Assembly: GCF_001011155.1 (NCBI RefSeq)
Contig: NZ_CP011479.1
Location: 762,501-826,500, forward strand
Direction: 5' to 3'
Source of the DNA: Hoeflea sp. IMCC20628
Lineage (GTDB): Bacteria; Pseudomonadota; Alphaproteobacteria; Rhizobiales; Rhizobiaceae
DNA: 64,000 nucleotides
In this document: positions 17,682 through 30,034 of the stretch, in pieces
Layout of the letters: each line of letters opens with the position of its first letter
Numbering within the stretch: position 1 is the stretch's first letter
Notes under the pieces: model-generated
Seen by the model: the letters and a program-made list of their open reading frames with translations, nothing else
Told to the model about the DNA's origin: nothing
Database searches by the model: none
Position numbers and translations under genes: made by a program

Positions 17682-18917
17682 CTACGGACCGGGGGCCGCC
17701 CGCGTCGTCATCACCTCATAGGTCCTCGGCAGGTTGGGCGGGCTGTAGTCAACCCGGTTTTCGAGCCGCGTGATCACGGCTTGATGCAGTTTGGCGCCTT
17801 CGGGTATCCGGCGCCGGTCAAACACCGGAAAATAGATTTTCCCGATCTGCAACTGGCGGTAAAACGAGGTTTTCGGCACCTTGCGCGGCAGGAATTCGAC
17901 AAGGGCCCAGCCGGCATTCATCGAGTTGTTGATGTCGGCCAGCGGGTCGGGCGCGCCATAGCGTTTCTGCCTCTTGTCGGCCTCGTCACGCGCCAGATCA
18001 GCACTTGGCTGCGCGGTGTCGGCAACCGGTGTGCCATGGGTGAGCAGCCTGAACACGTCGTTGTTGCTCAAAACGCCGGCGGCCACAGCCTCGCGATAGA
18101 GCCATTCCAGCGGTATCTTGGCGAGCCCACTCCTGTCATCCGGATGGCCACCGCCAACATCGCCATGGCAGCCGGTAAACCAGACTTCCTCGAAATCCTG
18201 GCGGGTCCTCTCATAAGAGCGGGACTTGCGCGACCACTCCTCATAATCCTGCCCCGGTTCCCACAGCGAGGGTTGGAAATAGGTTCGCTGCTCATCGATG
18301 GCGACGGCGTGACGGACGATTTTCACCCGGTCGTTCCGGTTGGTGTAGGCTTTCTGGGTGATGGTCAGCCAGGGGAAGCCTGACTTCGCATCAAACACCG
18401 AGGCCACCGTGTCCCAAAGGCCCAGAAACTCGATGCGGACGCCGGTGCCGCCGAGCACATTCTGGAAATGGCTGATTTCTGCGGCGAAGTTCCTGCTGCC
18501 CGGCTGGCCGAGGCGGGTATAGGCGCGCCAGGCATAGCGCACCAGTTGCAGTTGCTCGGGCCGCACCAGCCCGAAAATCCGCAGAAATCCGGCCAGCAGC
18601 CGGGCGGTGTAGGCGCCACGCGAAAAGCCGAAAATATGGATCTTGTCGCCATATTGCCAGTTGTTGGTCAGGAATTCATAGGCCTGGATCACATTGTCGG
18701 CGATGCCGGTGCCGGTGGCCCGTCCCAGCAAGATGCGGATCCTGGATTTCAATCGCTGCCACCGGCCACTCAGACCAAAGGTGCCGATGCCGGGCTGGTA
18801 AAACACCAGTTGCTGTTTCGAACGCACCAGAGAGCCATAGAGCCGGAGCACATTGGTCCGGTCGCCGGAAATCTGGTTCGATGTACCGTCCAGCAAAATG
18901 ATGATGTTCCTGGCCAT
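17682..18917 (-). CDS. DUF2235 alpha/beta-hydrolase-like protein
   Basis: A 411-residue protein matching DUF2235: an N-terminal NIIILLDGTSNQ strand-loop, the nucleophile elbow GFSRGAYTARLLAG (GxSxG serine near residue 100) and the later block GCHGDVGGGHPDDRSGLA. DUF2235 proteins are predicted lipases/hydrolases, and some are type VI secretion effectors (phospholipases). No T6SS gene, immunity gene or signal peptide is seen here, so a housekeeping hydrolase is as likely. An in-frame ATG at 18932 would add five residues; 18917 gives the usual N-terminus. Confidence 0.85.
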   Translation of the reverse strand: MARNIIILLDGTSNQISGDRTNVLRLYGSLVRSKQQLVFYQPGIGTFGLSGRWQRLKSRIRILLGRATGTGIADNVIQAYEFLTNNWQYGDKIHIFGFSRGAYTARLLAGFLRIFGLVRPEQLQLVRYAWRAYTRLGQPGSRNFAAEISHFQNVLGGTGVRIEFLGLWDTVASVFDAKSGFPWLTITQKAYTNRNDRVKIVRHAVAIDEQRTYFQPSLWEPGQDYEEWSRKSRSYERTRQDFEEVWFTGCHGDVGGGHPDDRSGLAKIPLEWLYREAVAAGVLSNNDVFRLLTHGTPVADTAQPSADLARDEADKRQKRYGAPDPLADINNSMNAGWALVEFLPRKVPKTSFYRQLQIGKIYFPVFDRRRIPEGAKLHQAVITRLENRVDYSPPNLPRTYEVMTTRAAPGP

Positions 18918-19028
18918 GGCGCGACCCTCCACTTGGAGGATTATACGCGAAGATCAGGGAGTGGGTAATCAGAGGGGCGTGTGTTGGCCTGGGTCGCAGG
19001 TCGGATTCAGCCTCAGGCGACGCCTGTA

Positions 19029-19475
19029 TCAGCCGTGGCTCTCATTCTTTTGGAGAAACTGCTCCAGCCGATCAAAGTTCTGCTCATTGGCGGCGTGCAG
19101 GAATTTTGCCATCTGCTCGTTCTCGTCGGTGCGGTCAAACAGCATCCGCCAGGACAGTCGCGCGCTGCGATCCTCGTCGGCAAAGCGCATTTCGAGCTTG
19201 AACACATGCACCGGCTCATGGTGGGTCATCCTGACCATCTCGCCAGTGACCACATCCTCGAACGTCCAGTGATTGTGGAACTCCGTGCCGTTATCGGCAG
19301 TCATGGTGACCAGCCAGTTTCCACCGGGCTTCAGATCGAACACCGATATCCGGTTGGTGAACCCCTCGGGCCCCCACCATTGGGCCAGCTTCTGCGGATC
19401 AGCGAAGGCATCGAACAGCGTTGCCGGGTCAACAAGGAACAGGCGGTCGTTGAGGATTTCGATGGTCTCGGTCAT
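19029..19475 (-). CDS. SRPBCC (AHSA1-type) domain protein
   Basis: A 148-residue START/Bet v1-like protein of the AHSA1 group. It has a beta-alpha-beta start (LVDPATLFDAFADPQKLAQW), the typical WWGPEGF and GGNWLVTM motifs, and a long C-terminal helix (NEQNFDRLEQFLQKNE). Such proteins bind hydrophobic ligands; the role is unknown. ArsR-type regulators often sit next to AHSA1 genes, but none is present. The ATG at 19475 is preferred over the longer frame to 19526. Confidence 0.8.
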   Translation of the reverse strand: MTETIEILNDRLFLVDPATLFDAFADPQKLAQWWGPEGFTNRISVFDLKPGGNWLVTMTADNGTEFHNHWTFEDVVTGEMVRMTHHEPVHVFKLEMRFADEDRSARLSWRMLFDRTDENEQMAKFLHAANEQNFDRLEQFLQKNESHG

Positions 19476-19624
19476 GGGTTGGTCCTCTACCGGGCAAATG
19501 ATACGTGGGATACCGGTTTCCAGCAATCAGAGGGGGCAGAGTGGAAAATTGTTTCGCGTATGACGTGAGAGTTGGAAAAGTGGTTTCATGTGCAAAATGG
19601 CTGGATCGTGACGAGGGGTATGTC

Positions 19625-20632
19625 GTGTTTGAGTATCGTAGTCTTGTAAAAATGTTAGCAGTAATTGTGGCCACCACTAATTCTGCGATTGCCGCGGATA
19701 TTTCGGTATCTGAAACAGATGGCCCCTCTGGAGCCAAGCAATCCATTGTTCGGATTGTTGGTGATATGCATGTTGATGATATTTTGAGATTCAAGCAAAT
19801 CAGCAAGTCGTTACCGCCACAGACTATTGTCAGTCTGGAATCACCTGGGGGAAGCTTGTTGGCCGGCATTGAGATTGGCAAGGTCATTGCGGCTTCAAGC
19901 TTTGCGACGTCGGTGCAGGGCGTATGTGCTTCTTCCTGTGCACTCGTCTGGTTGGCCGGGGCACCGAGAATCTTGGCACCCTCCGCGAAGGTAGGATTTC
20001 ACCTGGCCTACAAGAGCGATATGGACAAGACCGAGTCGGGAGCGGGTAACGCTTTGGTCGGTTCATATGTGACCGGCTTGGGCTTTGGCGACAATGTTGT
20101 GCGCTACATAACTTCAGCGGCTCCCGGCGATATGCAGTGGCTTAGTTCAAGAGATTCCGACCTTTTGGGTATCGACATCGTCGTTTCGGAGGATCGGCAG
20201 ACCCGAAGCGTGACAAGAGAAACCTCGCCCGCTGACACCGAGACCGTGGACCCTACTGTGGCGGCAGTTGAGCTGATTACGTCGATAATAATCGCAACGA
20301 CCTATTCCGACGCCAAGGCACTCGAAACGGTTCGGCAACTCTATGCTGACAGGGTTTTGTACTTCGGGGAAATGAAATCCAGGGTAGAAGTCTATACAGA
20401 TAAGCTCAAGTACATTAAGCGCTGGCCTTACCGGTCCGTCAATTTGCGTGAAGATTCGATTTCGGCATCGTGCCAGATTTCCCGGTGCAAGGTCACGGGG
20501 ATTTATGACTGGGGGGTCGGCAATGCAAAGGGCCGCAAGAAAAATGGGACGGCTGTTTTTGTTTATGAGTTTGAAGTGAGTGATAAGATCCATATTACGA
20601 CGGAAGGTGGCGAAGTTCTTAGCCGCTATTAG
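19625..20632 (+). CDS. Exported ClpP-fold serine-protease-like protein
   Basis: A 335-residue protein. I choose the GTG at 19625, with GAGGGG six bases upstream, because it places a signal peptide (residues 1-24, MLAVIVATTNSAIAA) at the N-terminus; an ATG at 19505 would bury it. The ClpP/crotonase-like core (35-190) shows SLESPGGSLLAG, CASSCALVWLAGAPRI with the probable nucleophile S104, and KVGFHLAYK with a candidate catalytic H126. The C-terminal 140 residues are not recognised. Base composition looks lower in GC than its neighbours, which suggests acquisition. It would act in the periplasm; the substrate is unknown. Confidence 0.65.
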   Translation: MFEYRSLVKMLAVIVATTNSAIAADISVSETDGPSGAKQSIVRIVGDMHVDDILRFKQISKSLPPQTIVSLESPGGSLLAGIEIGKVIAASSFATSVQGVCASSCALVWLAGAPRILAPSAKVGFHLAYKSDMDKTESGAGNALVGSYVTGLGFGDNVVRYITSAAPGDMQWLSSRDSDLLGIDIVVSEDRQTRSVTRETSPADTETVDPTVAAVELITSIIIATTYSDAKALETVRQLYADRVLYFGEMKSRVEVYTDKLKYIKRWPYRSVNLREDSISASCQISRCKVTGIYDWGVGNAKGRKKNGTAVFVYEFEVSDKIHITTEGGEVLSRY

Positions 20633-20702
20633 GTAACCACATCCGTACTAGGCGTATCTCTGCGATGTGGCCGAGTTTCACTGTCCTTGGTATGACAGAT
20701 GC

Positions 20703-20897
20703 TTATGCAGCTTCGGTCAACGTCGCGGGCGGCAAGTGCTTGCGCGCTTCAAGCATTTCCATGTCGACGATCCTGCCATTCTCGTCAAAATCAAGAACGA
20801 TAGCATCGGAAACCTCTTCACCCTCGAGAACGGTCTCTCCGGAAAACCGGATGCAAGCCGCGTCGGCAGCCGGATCAAATTTTACGGTCGGCGTCAT
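20703..20897 (-). CDS. DUF2283 family protein
   Basis: A 64-residue protein of the DUF2283 family: KFDPAADAACIRFSG, then VLDFDENGRIVDMEMLEA. DUF2283 genes usually follow a small DUF4258-type gene, in what may be a toxin-antitoxin-like pair. Here the start ATG overlaps the stop of just such an upstream reading frame, but that partner is only a remnant (20894-20995). Confidence 0.8.
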   Translation of the reverse strand: MTPTVKFDPAADAACIRFSGETVLEGEEVSDAIVLDFDENGRIVDMEMLEARKHLPPATLTEAA

Positions 20898-20995
20898 TGA
20901 TGCCTGCTTGCCCGGCGATCTAGAAACACTGAGATAATACGGATTTCGACAGCATTTTCCACACAGATGACGCGCAACACGCGTCCTTGTCGCTC
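20894..20995 (-). pseudogene. C-terminal remnant of a DUF4258-like partner gene
   Basis: About 33 codons ending GRVLRVICVENAVEI...FLDRRASRHQ and stopping in a 4-base overlap with the DUF2283 start. The tail resembles the end of small DUF4258-type proteins normally encoded upstream of DUF2283. Upstream of it the frame enters a palindromic repeat (21027-21144) and loses protein-like character, so the N-terminal two-thirds are gone. The family assignment rests on a short stretch. Confidence 0.35.
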
Positions 20996-21026
20996 CGGGT
21001 TCGCTGCTGTGGGTACGCCGTTATCC

Positions 21027-21144
21027 CCGTCATGCCGGACCCGCCCGGTCAGCAAGACTCCGTCTGCAGCCGGCGCCGATTGCAAGAGTCTTCTACCGCG
21101 CAGACGCGCGGTTGCTGGGTCCCGGATCAAGTCCGGGAAGACGG
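21027..21144. repeat. MITE/RPE-like palindromic element, copy A
   Basis: Begins CCGTCATGCCGGACC and ends GGTCCCGGATC...GACGG, so the ends are imperfect inverted repeats. It shares the CCGTCAT(C/G)CCGG terminus with copies at 24889 and 58060. It lies between carB and the DUF2283 locus, at the edge of the truncated partner gene. Confidence 0.6.
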
Positions 21145-21174
21145 AAGCCGGGTCTGCCAGACCCGGCGGTCCCC

Positions 21175-24666
<3,492 letters not shown>

Positions 24667-25224
24667 GGTCCGGGTCCGATTCTAACAAGCGTCGCGCAAA
24701 AAATCCCCCGCCGGGAATCCACTCAAAAGATTCGGGTCGGGAGACGCCATGCGCAAAATCAAAGGCTAGACGCGGCTTATAGGGAAATGCGCGACCGGAG
24801 GGAACCCCAAAAGGGCGTTGTTCAGGGGAAAATGGGGGGCGAAAACGCCAGAGGCTGCCCCCCTTTGTTCGATTGTCCATCTACGACGCCGTCATCCCGG
24901 CCTTGAACCGGGATCCAGCCACCGCATGTCGATGCGGTGCGGGACTGGTTTCGGAGCATTTGGTGTGCACCTGGACCGGCGGGTCAGATGCCGGTCACGA
25001 ACCAGTTTGAGCCTGGTTCCTGGCCATGGTTTCAACAGGGCGATAATCCTATGGCCCACGGATCAAAGCTCCAGCGAAGACTGGATTCGCCGCCACCCGC
25101 CTGGCGCTGAAGGTGAGGCAGACGCCGACATATGCAACCAATCCAATCCATATTCACGTTTTATAAAAAGGATCTTGTCACTTTGGCGGTGCGATTTGTT
25201 GATCCAAAGAAGTCTGGTTGCCCG
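24667..25224. other. Intergenic upstream of carB
   Basis: 558 bases between divergent genes. It carries the carB promoter/leader and a half copy of the palindromic element (24889-24943). I see no gene. The frame of the PAP2 gene is open from 25132, but that extension is not hydrophobic and lacks family features. Confidence 0.5.
24889..24943. repeat. MITE/RPE-like palindromic element, half copy B
   Basis: Carries CCGTCATCCCGGCCTTGAACC and the following CCACCGCAT-gtcg-ATGCGGTG stem, nearly identical to the left half of the copy at 58060. No matching right end is seen. Confidence 0.6.
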
Positions 25225-26313
25225 ATGATCCGAAGCCTGCAGTCCTTTCCCGCCGAAGTGCTTGAGCGGTTGCGCGCCGATGCGTGGTTTTACGCCACGG
25301 TCATCGGCTACACCGCATTTGGCCTCATCTATCTGCAGGGCTTCGGCCAGTTGGACGGGACGTCGCATTCGGCCTATGTCGGGCCCGGGCTGTGGACTTT
25401 TGCCTTTTTCATGCCGGTTGTGGTGGTACTGTTTGATCTGGTGCGCGTCGTGCACAGGTTCGATGGCCGCCGCCGGCTGGCGTTCAAACGCAGTTTTTCC
25501 GGCCGCCGGATGGCGGCGCTGGCGTCAGGCATGGCGCTGATGGCCGGGATCACGCTGTTTCAGGGCACCTTCACCTCGATCAAGATTTCCTTTGCCAATA
25601 TTCATGGCGGATTTCCCTATGATCTGTACCTGGCCAATGCCGACAAATTCCTGCATTTCGGCAGCGCGCCCTGGCGCCATCTCTATGCGGTCGCCCAGAA
25701 CCCGACGGTGCTTGCCATCGTTGAAGTGAATTACAATGTGTTGTGGCACATGATCAATTTCGGCGCGCTGTTCTTCGTGGTGACTTCGCCGCGCGCCAAC
25801 CGGGTGCGGATGCACTATCTGGCAATGTTCCTGTTTGTCTGGATCGTCTGCGGCAACATTCTCGCCAGCATGTTCCTGTCCGCCGGACCGGCGTTTTATG
25901 GCAATGTCACCGGAGATACAGCCCGCTTCGCCGAACAGATGGCCTTTCTGGCAGGCAGCGATGCGGTCAATTCCGCAGCCGGTATCCAGCACTATCTCTG
26001 GTCGCTCTACGAGCGCGGCCAACCCGGGATCGGCGGCGGCATATCGGCCTTCCCCAGCGTGCACGTGGCGCTGATCACCATGAACGCGTTGTTCCTGTCC
26101 AGCTATTCGCGGGGGCTTGGGGGCCTTGCCTTCGCCTATGTCGGCTTTGTGCTGGCAAGCTCGGTCTATCTCGGCTGGCATTATGCCGTCGATGGTTACA
26201 CGTCGATCGTGATCGTCACGCTGGTGTATCATTTCTCGCGCAAGCTGTTTGACCGCCAGACCGCAGCTGCAGCAGCCTTCGGGATATCGGGCCGGTCTCC
26301 CGTTATCGTTTGA
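25225..26313 (+). CDS. PAP2-superfamily membrane phosphatase/phosphotransferase
   Basis: A 362-residue polytopic membrane protein with at least six hydrophobic segments. The C-terminal third has the PAP2 motifs GGISAFPSVHVALITMNA and YLGWHYAVDGYTS (catalytic histidines), as in the inositolphosphotransferase-like branch. It probably removes or transfers phosphate on a lipid at the outer face of the inner membrane. The start MIRSLQSF at 25225 is chosen over an upstream ATG at 25132, which would add a 31-residue non-family extension. It converges on the cytochrome c gene with a 26-base gap. Confidence 0.8.
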   Translation: MIRSLQSFPAEVLERLRADAWFYATVIGYTAFGLIYLQGFGQLDGTSHSAYVGPGLWTFAFFMPVVVVLFDLVRVVHRFDGRRRLAFKRSFSGRRMAALASGMALMAGITLFQGTFTSIKISFANIHGGFPYDLYLANADKFLHFGSAPWRHLYAVAQNPTVLAIVEVNYNVLWHMINFGALFFVVTSPRANRVRMHYLAMFLFVWIVCGNILASMFLSAGPAFYGNVTGDTARFAEQMAFLAGSDAVNSAAGIQHYLWSLYERGQPGIGGGISAFPSVHVALITMNALFLSSYSRGLGGLAFAYVGFVLASSVYLGWHYAVDGYTSIVIVTLVYHFSRKLFDRQTAAAAAFGISGRSPVIV

Positions 26314-26339
26314 GGCAGGCAAGCCGGTCCGACCAATCC

Positions 26340-26651
26340 TTATTTCTGCTGCAGCGACAACAGATAGGCGACGACATCGGCTTTCTCGTGATCGAACAGC
26401 CGGAAGGTGGTCATTGGGAAATGGTCGGCTTCGAGAAAGGCTTCGAACCAGGCGCGGTCGCGGCCTTCGATATTGACCAGGTCGGCATAGGGCGGCGCCA
26501 TATCCGCATCGGGATTTTGGCCGTCCGGGACATGGCAGTCTCGGCACCATTCATCGACCACGGCCTGGCCGCGCGCCACGGCGGCCTTGTCCGCGAGCGC
26601 TGTGCTCACCGGTAGTATCAGGGTCAATCCGGCAATCAGCAATCTGAGCAT
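26340..26651 (-). CDS. Small periplasmic c-type cytochrome
   Basis: A 103-residue class I cytochrome c. A signal peptide ends near residue 20 (STALA). The haem-binding CRDCH lies at C36-H40, and the likely axial methionine is M80 in HFPMTTFRL. It carries electrons in the periplasm; the partner is unknown. It lies 105 bases downstream of the MFS gene on the same strand, with no evident functional link. Confidence 0.88.
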   Translation of the reverse strand: MLRLLIAGLTLILPVSTALADKAAVARGQAVVDEWCRDCHVPDGQNPDADMAPPYADLVNIEGRDRAWFEAFLEADHFPMTTFRLFDHEKADVVAYLLSLQQK

Positions 26652-26756
26652 TGTTCACCTCTTCGCATGCGTGGAGTTTAGTCCTGTCCGGGTTGAGCCG
26701 AACTGATCAGGATCAAACCGGGAGAGATGATGAAAGGCGAGGGCCGGCGCAAGGCC

Positions 26757-28316
26757 TCACTCGCCGCCGCCATGTTTGACCGGCAACTGGATGTTCTTCA
26801 GGGACAATGCGGCGATCAGGCCCAGGAAGCTGATGAAGGCTGCGGTCATGAAGAGTGGCTGGTAGGCCTGCTGGTAAACCTGCGCAATCAACTGCCGCGT
26901 TTCCTCTGGCAGGGCGGCGACCGCAGCCGGGGCCAGTTTTTCGATGTCGGATATGCCCGGTACCGTGATTTTCGAGCGGGCGACACCGGCCGCAAGGATG
27001 GCGCCATAGATAGAAATGCCGATCGAGGCGCCGCCCATTCGGGTCAGCGTCACCACGCCCGTCGCAGCGCCGGTATCGGAGCGCCGGGCGGCATTCTGCA
27101 CGCCGAGTACCGGCACCTGCTGATTCATCCCGATGCCGATGCCCTGGACCAGCATCACGACCGCGACCATGGTCAGCGGTGTAGCCGAACCGATGAATTG
27201 ATAGCTGGCAAGCATGACAATACCGATTGTTGTAGAGGCGACAGAGAAGACCTTGTAGCGGCCGGTAATCGACATGATGCGCCCGGAGGTGAGTGAACCC
27301 AATGCAATGCCGCCGGTCAGCGGAATGAAGAACAGGCCAGCTATGGTCGGGCTCATGCCGAGTCCGGATTGCAGGTAGAGGGCATGGTAATTGACCAGGC
27401 CGATGCCGATGGCGCCGCTGGTCAGCGACAGGAACAGCAGCAGGCTGATGGTGGGATCGGAAAACAGGGTGAGCGGCACGACGGGCTCGGGAACCCGTTT
27501 TTCGACCCACAGCCAGCCGGCAAGGCATGCAAGGCCAACGGCGACGATGGCGAGACTTTTCATCGTCAGCAGGCCACCGAAGAGTTCGGAGCTGTCAGCC
27601 CAGAGCACGATGCTGCCAATCGCGCCGGCGAGCAGCGCCGCACCCGCATAATCGATCTTCGGTTTGCGGGCCGGCCGCTTGTAGGGCAGCAGGAAGGCGA
27701 GGCCGATAAGCACGCCGATGCCGATCGGCAGATTGACGAGGAAGATCGAACGCCAGCCGAAGAGGTCGCTCATGGCGCCGCCAAGAACGGGCCCGATCGC
27801 ACCAGAAAGCATCAGCACGAGGCTTGCATAACTCTGGTAGCGGGCGCGTTCGCGCGGTTCGAAGAGATCGGCGTTGATGGAAAAGATCGATACCATGATG
27901 CCGCCGCCGCCGAGCGCCTGCAGCACGCGGGCGGCAATCAGCGTATTCATGGAAACAGCCAAGCCGCAGACCAGCGAACCGACGGTAAAAATGAAGATCG
28001 CCGACATCATCACGTATTTGCGACCAAAAAGGTCGCCCAGCTTGCCATAGACCGGCATCACCGCGCTCGAGGCCAGCAGATAGGCAGACCCAATCCAGCC
28101 GAATCGTTCCAGCTGTCCGAACTCGCCGACGATGGTGGGAAGCGCGGTGGCGACAATCTGGCTGTCGAGCGTCGCCATGAACATGCCTGTCAGCAGGATC
28201 AGGAACACGATGATGCGCCGTCGGTTATCGGCAACAAGCGGTGTGTGTGGAGGGCCGGGCGTTATTACTGGTGGCACGGTGGGACCGGCGACGGCCGCGA
28301 TTGGACTGTTATCCAT
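26757..28316 (-). CDS. MFS multidrug transporter, DHA2 (14-TM) family
   Basis: A 519-residue transporter with about 14 membrane segments. Motif A GKLGDLFGRKYVMM is in the loop after TM2, the DHA2 motif LDSQIVATALPTIVGEFGQL is in TM1, and GGAMSDLFGWRSIFLVNLPIG is the family's motif C region. It exports hydrophobic toxicants by proton antiport. It is divergent from a MarR gene and shares its palindromic promoter (28360-28401), so the MarR protein is the likely repressor. From the predicted start near 28354 the leader is about 38 bases. Confidence 0.92.
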   Translation of the reverse strand: MDNSPIAAVAGPTVPPVITPGPPHTPLVADNRRRIIVFLILLTGMFMATLDSQIVATALPTIVGEFGQLERFGWIGSAYLLASSAVMPVYGKLGDLFGRKYVMMSAIFIFTVGSLVCGLAVSMNTLIAARVLQALGGGGIMVSIFSINADLFEPRERARYQSYASLVLMLSGAIGPVLGGAMSDLFGWRSIFLVNLPIGIGVLIGLAFLLPYKRPARKPKIDYAGAALLAGAIGSIVLWADSSELFGGLLTMKSLAIVAVGLACLAGWLWVEKRVPEPVVPLTLFSDPTISLLLFLSLTSGAIGIGLVNYHALYLQSGLGMSPTIAGLFFIPLTGGIALGSLTSGRIMSITGRYKVFSVASTTIGIVMLASYQFIGSATPLTMVAVVMLVQGIGIGMNQQVPVLGVQNAARRSDTGAATGVVTLTRMGGASIGISIYGAILAAGVARSKITVPGISDIEKLAPAAVAALPEETRQLIAQVYQQAYQPLFMTAAFISFLGLIAALSLKNIQLPVKHGGGE

Positions 28317-28359
28317 GGGGTACCGTTTCAGGTAGGAAAGGTTTGTGCAAAAGTCACGA

Positions 28360-28401
28360 ATTTATGTGCACTTGACACATTCTTGTCAAGTGCACATAAA
28401 T
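28360..28401. promoter_or_regulatory. Symmetric divergent promoter/operator for MFS and marR
   Basis: An 18-bp perfect inverted repeat with a 6-base spacer (arm TTTATGTGCACTTGACA). Each strand reads TTGACA, 17 bases, CATAAA: plus at 28372-28377 and 28395-28400, minus at 28389-28384 and 28366-28361. The two promoters therefore overlap completely and point outward. The symmetry suits a MarR dimer, which would block both at once. Confidence 0.8.
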
Positions 28402-28459
28402 AATTAGTCTGCCGGTTCGCATTCCGGCACCCGGCCAACATGATGAATCTGGAACCCGC

Positions 28460-28972
28460 ATGATCAAGGCAGCAGACGGAACGGCATCGGCAGTCGCGCA
28501 GGACGAGATCTCCAATATCGCGATGATCTCCGAAGCGATGGCGCGCATGCGGCTGATGATCGGCCGGCGCATCATCGGTCGCATGGCGCTGAGCGCGCGC
28601 GCGCCTGAGCTCGATCTTTCCCACCTGGATGTGGTTTCGGCGTTCAGGCGCGCCAGTCAGGAAGGCGAGGTTACCGTTGGAGCTGTCGCAGAGGTCATGC
28701 GTGTCGATCATTCACGCGCCAGCCGACTGGTATCGGACCTGGTTGATCGCGGCCTGCTGGTCAGAAGTGCTTCCCAGGCGGATGCCCGCCGCACGGTGGT
28801 CGAACTCACCGACCAAGGCCACTCGCTTGCCAACGCCGCTCACGAGGTAAAGCGCAAGCTGATCGCGACGATCGTGGCGGATTGGCCGGCGCAGGATGTC
28901 GAGCAGTTCTCGACGCTGTTCCTGCGCTTCGTCGAAGGCTTCGAAAACGCAGCCAGAATTCCCGACAGCTGA
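28460..28972 (+). CDS. MarR family transcriptional regulator
   Basis: A 170-residue MarR protein. The winged helix-turn-helix spans about 60-135, with VDHSRASRLVSDLVDRGLLV as recognition helix and DARRTVVELTDQGHSLANAA as the wing region. It is divergent from the DHA2 exporter and probably represses both genes from the palindrome between them, with a toxic ligand relieving repression. The ligand is unknown. Confidence 0.9.
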   Translation: MIKAADGTASAVAQDEISNIAMISEAMARMRLMIGRRIIGRMALSARAPELDLSHLDVVSAFRRASQEGEVTVGAVAEVMRVDHSRASRLVSDLVDRGLLVRSASQADARRTVVELTDQGHSLANAAHEVKRKLIATIVADWPAQDVEQFSTLFLRFVEGFENAARIPDS

Positions 28973-29009
28973 ATTACGCTCGTCTCCGTCAATTGTAATC
29001 GCTAGCGGC

Positions 29010-29900
29010 TCAGGCGCTGTCGCGCTGTCCGATCCAGTGCTGCACCTTGGCTGCAAATGTGCGGCTGACCGGCACTTCAAAGCCGTCGGCAGCGCGGACA
29101 CAGAGCCGGCCGTTCGTGCCGCTGCCGCGCATCAGCGCATTGTCTTCGTGCTCGGCCACCCAGTGCGAGCGGTGAACCTGCTGGCCGGCGCCAGCCTCGA
29201 CAATCGCGTCGCCGAGCCGCATCAGCAGCAGTTGTGTGCCTCTGGTGGTCACCACCAGCACGTAATGGTCCTGCACTTCAAGCCGGATCAGGATGCCGCG
29301 CTTGTCCACCGGCAATCTGTCAAGCAGCGGCGGACGGTTGACCCGCTTCTCGGCGCTGGGCCGCGGCGGTGATGCTTCGCTGCTCTCAAAGGCCAGCGGC
29401 GATGCCTGCGCGTCGGCCTCTCCGGCATCATCCGGGTTTTTGGATTTCCCATCTGTCAGCACCTGGTCTCCGCCGCTGAGGCTGAGCCAGGTCAGCAGCG
29501 AGAAAGCCAATCCGATCGGCAGCGCGGTCAGCGCATTTTCGGCAATCTGGGCACCATTGAGCGGCCGCATCAGCAGCGCGAAATTGATCACCGTGATCGC
29601 CAGCCCGACAGGCAGCGCCGAAAGGACGGCGCCGGTCAGCATGCGGTAGAGCCGGGAGGAGATACGGGTGCGGAGAGCCACGTCGAAAAACGCGATACTG
29701 ATGAGCGCGCAGGCCCAGGTCGCGGCGTGCAGCATCAGCCAATAGCCAAGCCGGGTGGGGAAGGCGAGGCGTTCATAGGTGCCAAACGGGCCGGTCACCA
29801 CGAACAGCCAGACCACCAGCGCAAACACCAGCCACAACCGTGGCCTGATCAGCAGCAGTCGCAGTTCACGAAGCGTGGATTGCAGCAATGTGTCGCTCAC
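29010..29900 (-). CDS. Membrane-bound LytTR-domain regulator
   Basis: A 296-residue protein. Four membrane segments occupy residues 20-145; a charged linker (about 150-195, rich in Ser, Ala, Pro and Glu) follows, then a C-terminal LytTR DNA-binding domain (about 198-292) with RLEVQDHYVLVVTTRGTQ, QQVHRSHWVAEHED and VPVSRTFAAKV. A transcription factor tethered to the inner membrane is unusual in layout but known for this class. It is divergent from a DUF2306 membrane protein, its most likely target or partner. Confidence 0.85.
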   Translation of the reverse strand: MSDTLLQSTLRELRLLLIRPRLWLVFALVVWLFVVTGPFGTYERLAFPTRLGYWLMLHAATWACALISIAFFDVALRTRISSRLYRMLTGAVLSALPVGLAITVINFALLMRPLNGAQIAENALTALPIGLAFSLLTWLSLSGGDQVLTDGKSKNPDDAGEADAQASPLAFESSEASPPRPSAEKRVNRPPLLDRLPVDKRGILIRLEVQDHYVLVVTTRGTQLLLMRLGDAIVEAGAGQQVHRSHWVAEHEDNALMRGSGTNGRLCVRAADGFEVPVSRTFAAKVQHWIGQRDSA

Positions 29901-30034
29901 GAAGTTCTCCGGTCACAGACGCAGATGCCGTTGGCAAACGCCTCCGGTCATGGCGGATGGGGACAGATCTTGCCATCGGATCGCGGGTTTTGTCTCCCCT
30001 GTCAACCGCGCTCTCTCTTCCAAGGATTTCTCCC

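Noticed and set aside
17682-18917. DUF2235 gene as a type VI effector with immunity gene
   Set aside because: No VgrG, PAAR, Hcp or candidate immunity gene is nearby, so an effector role is not supported.
24667-24760. Possible attenuator in the carB leader (GGGGGATTTTTT on the minus strand)
   Set aside because: The stem is only about 4 bp, and no leader peptide or anti-terminator is seen.
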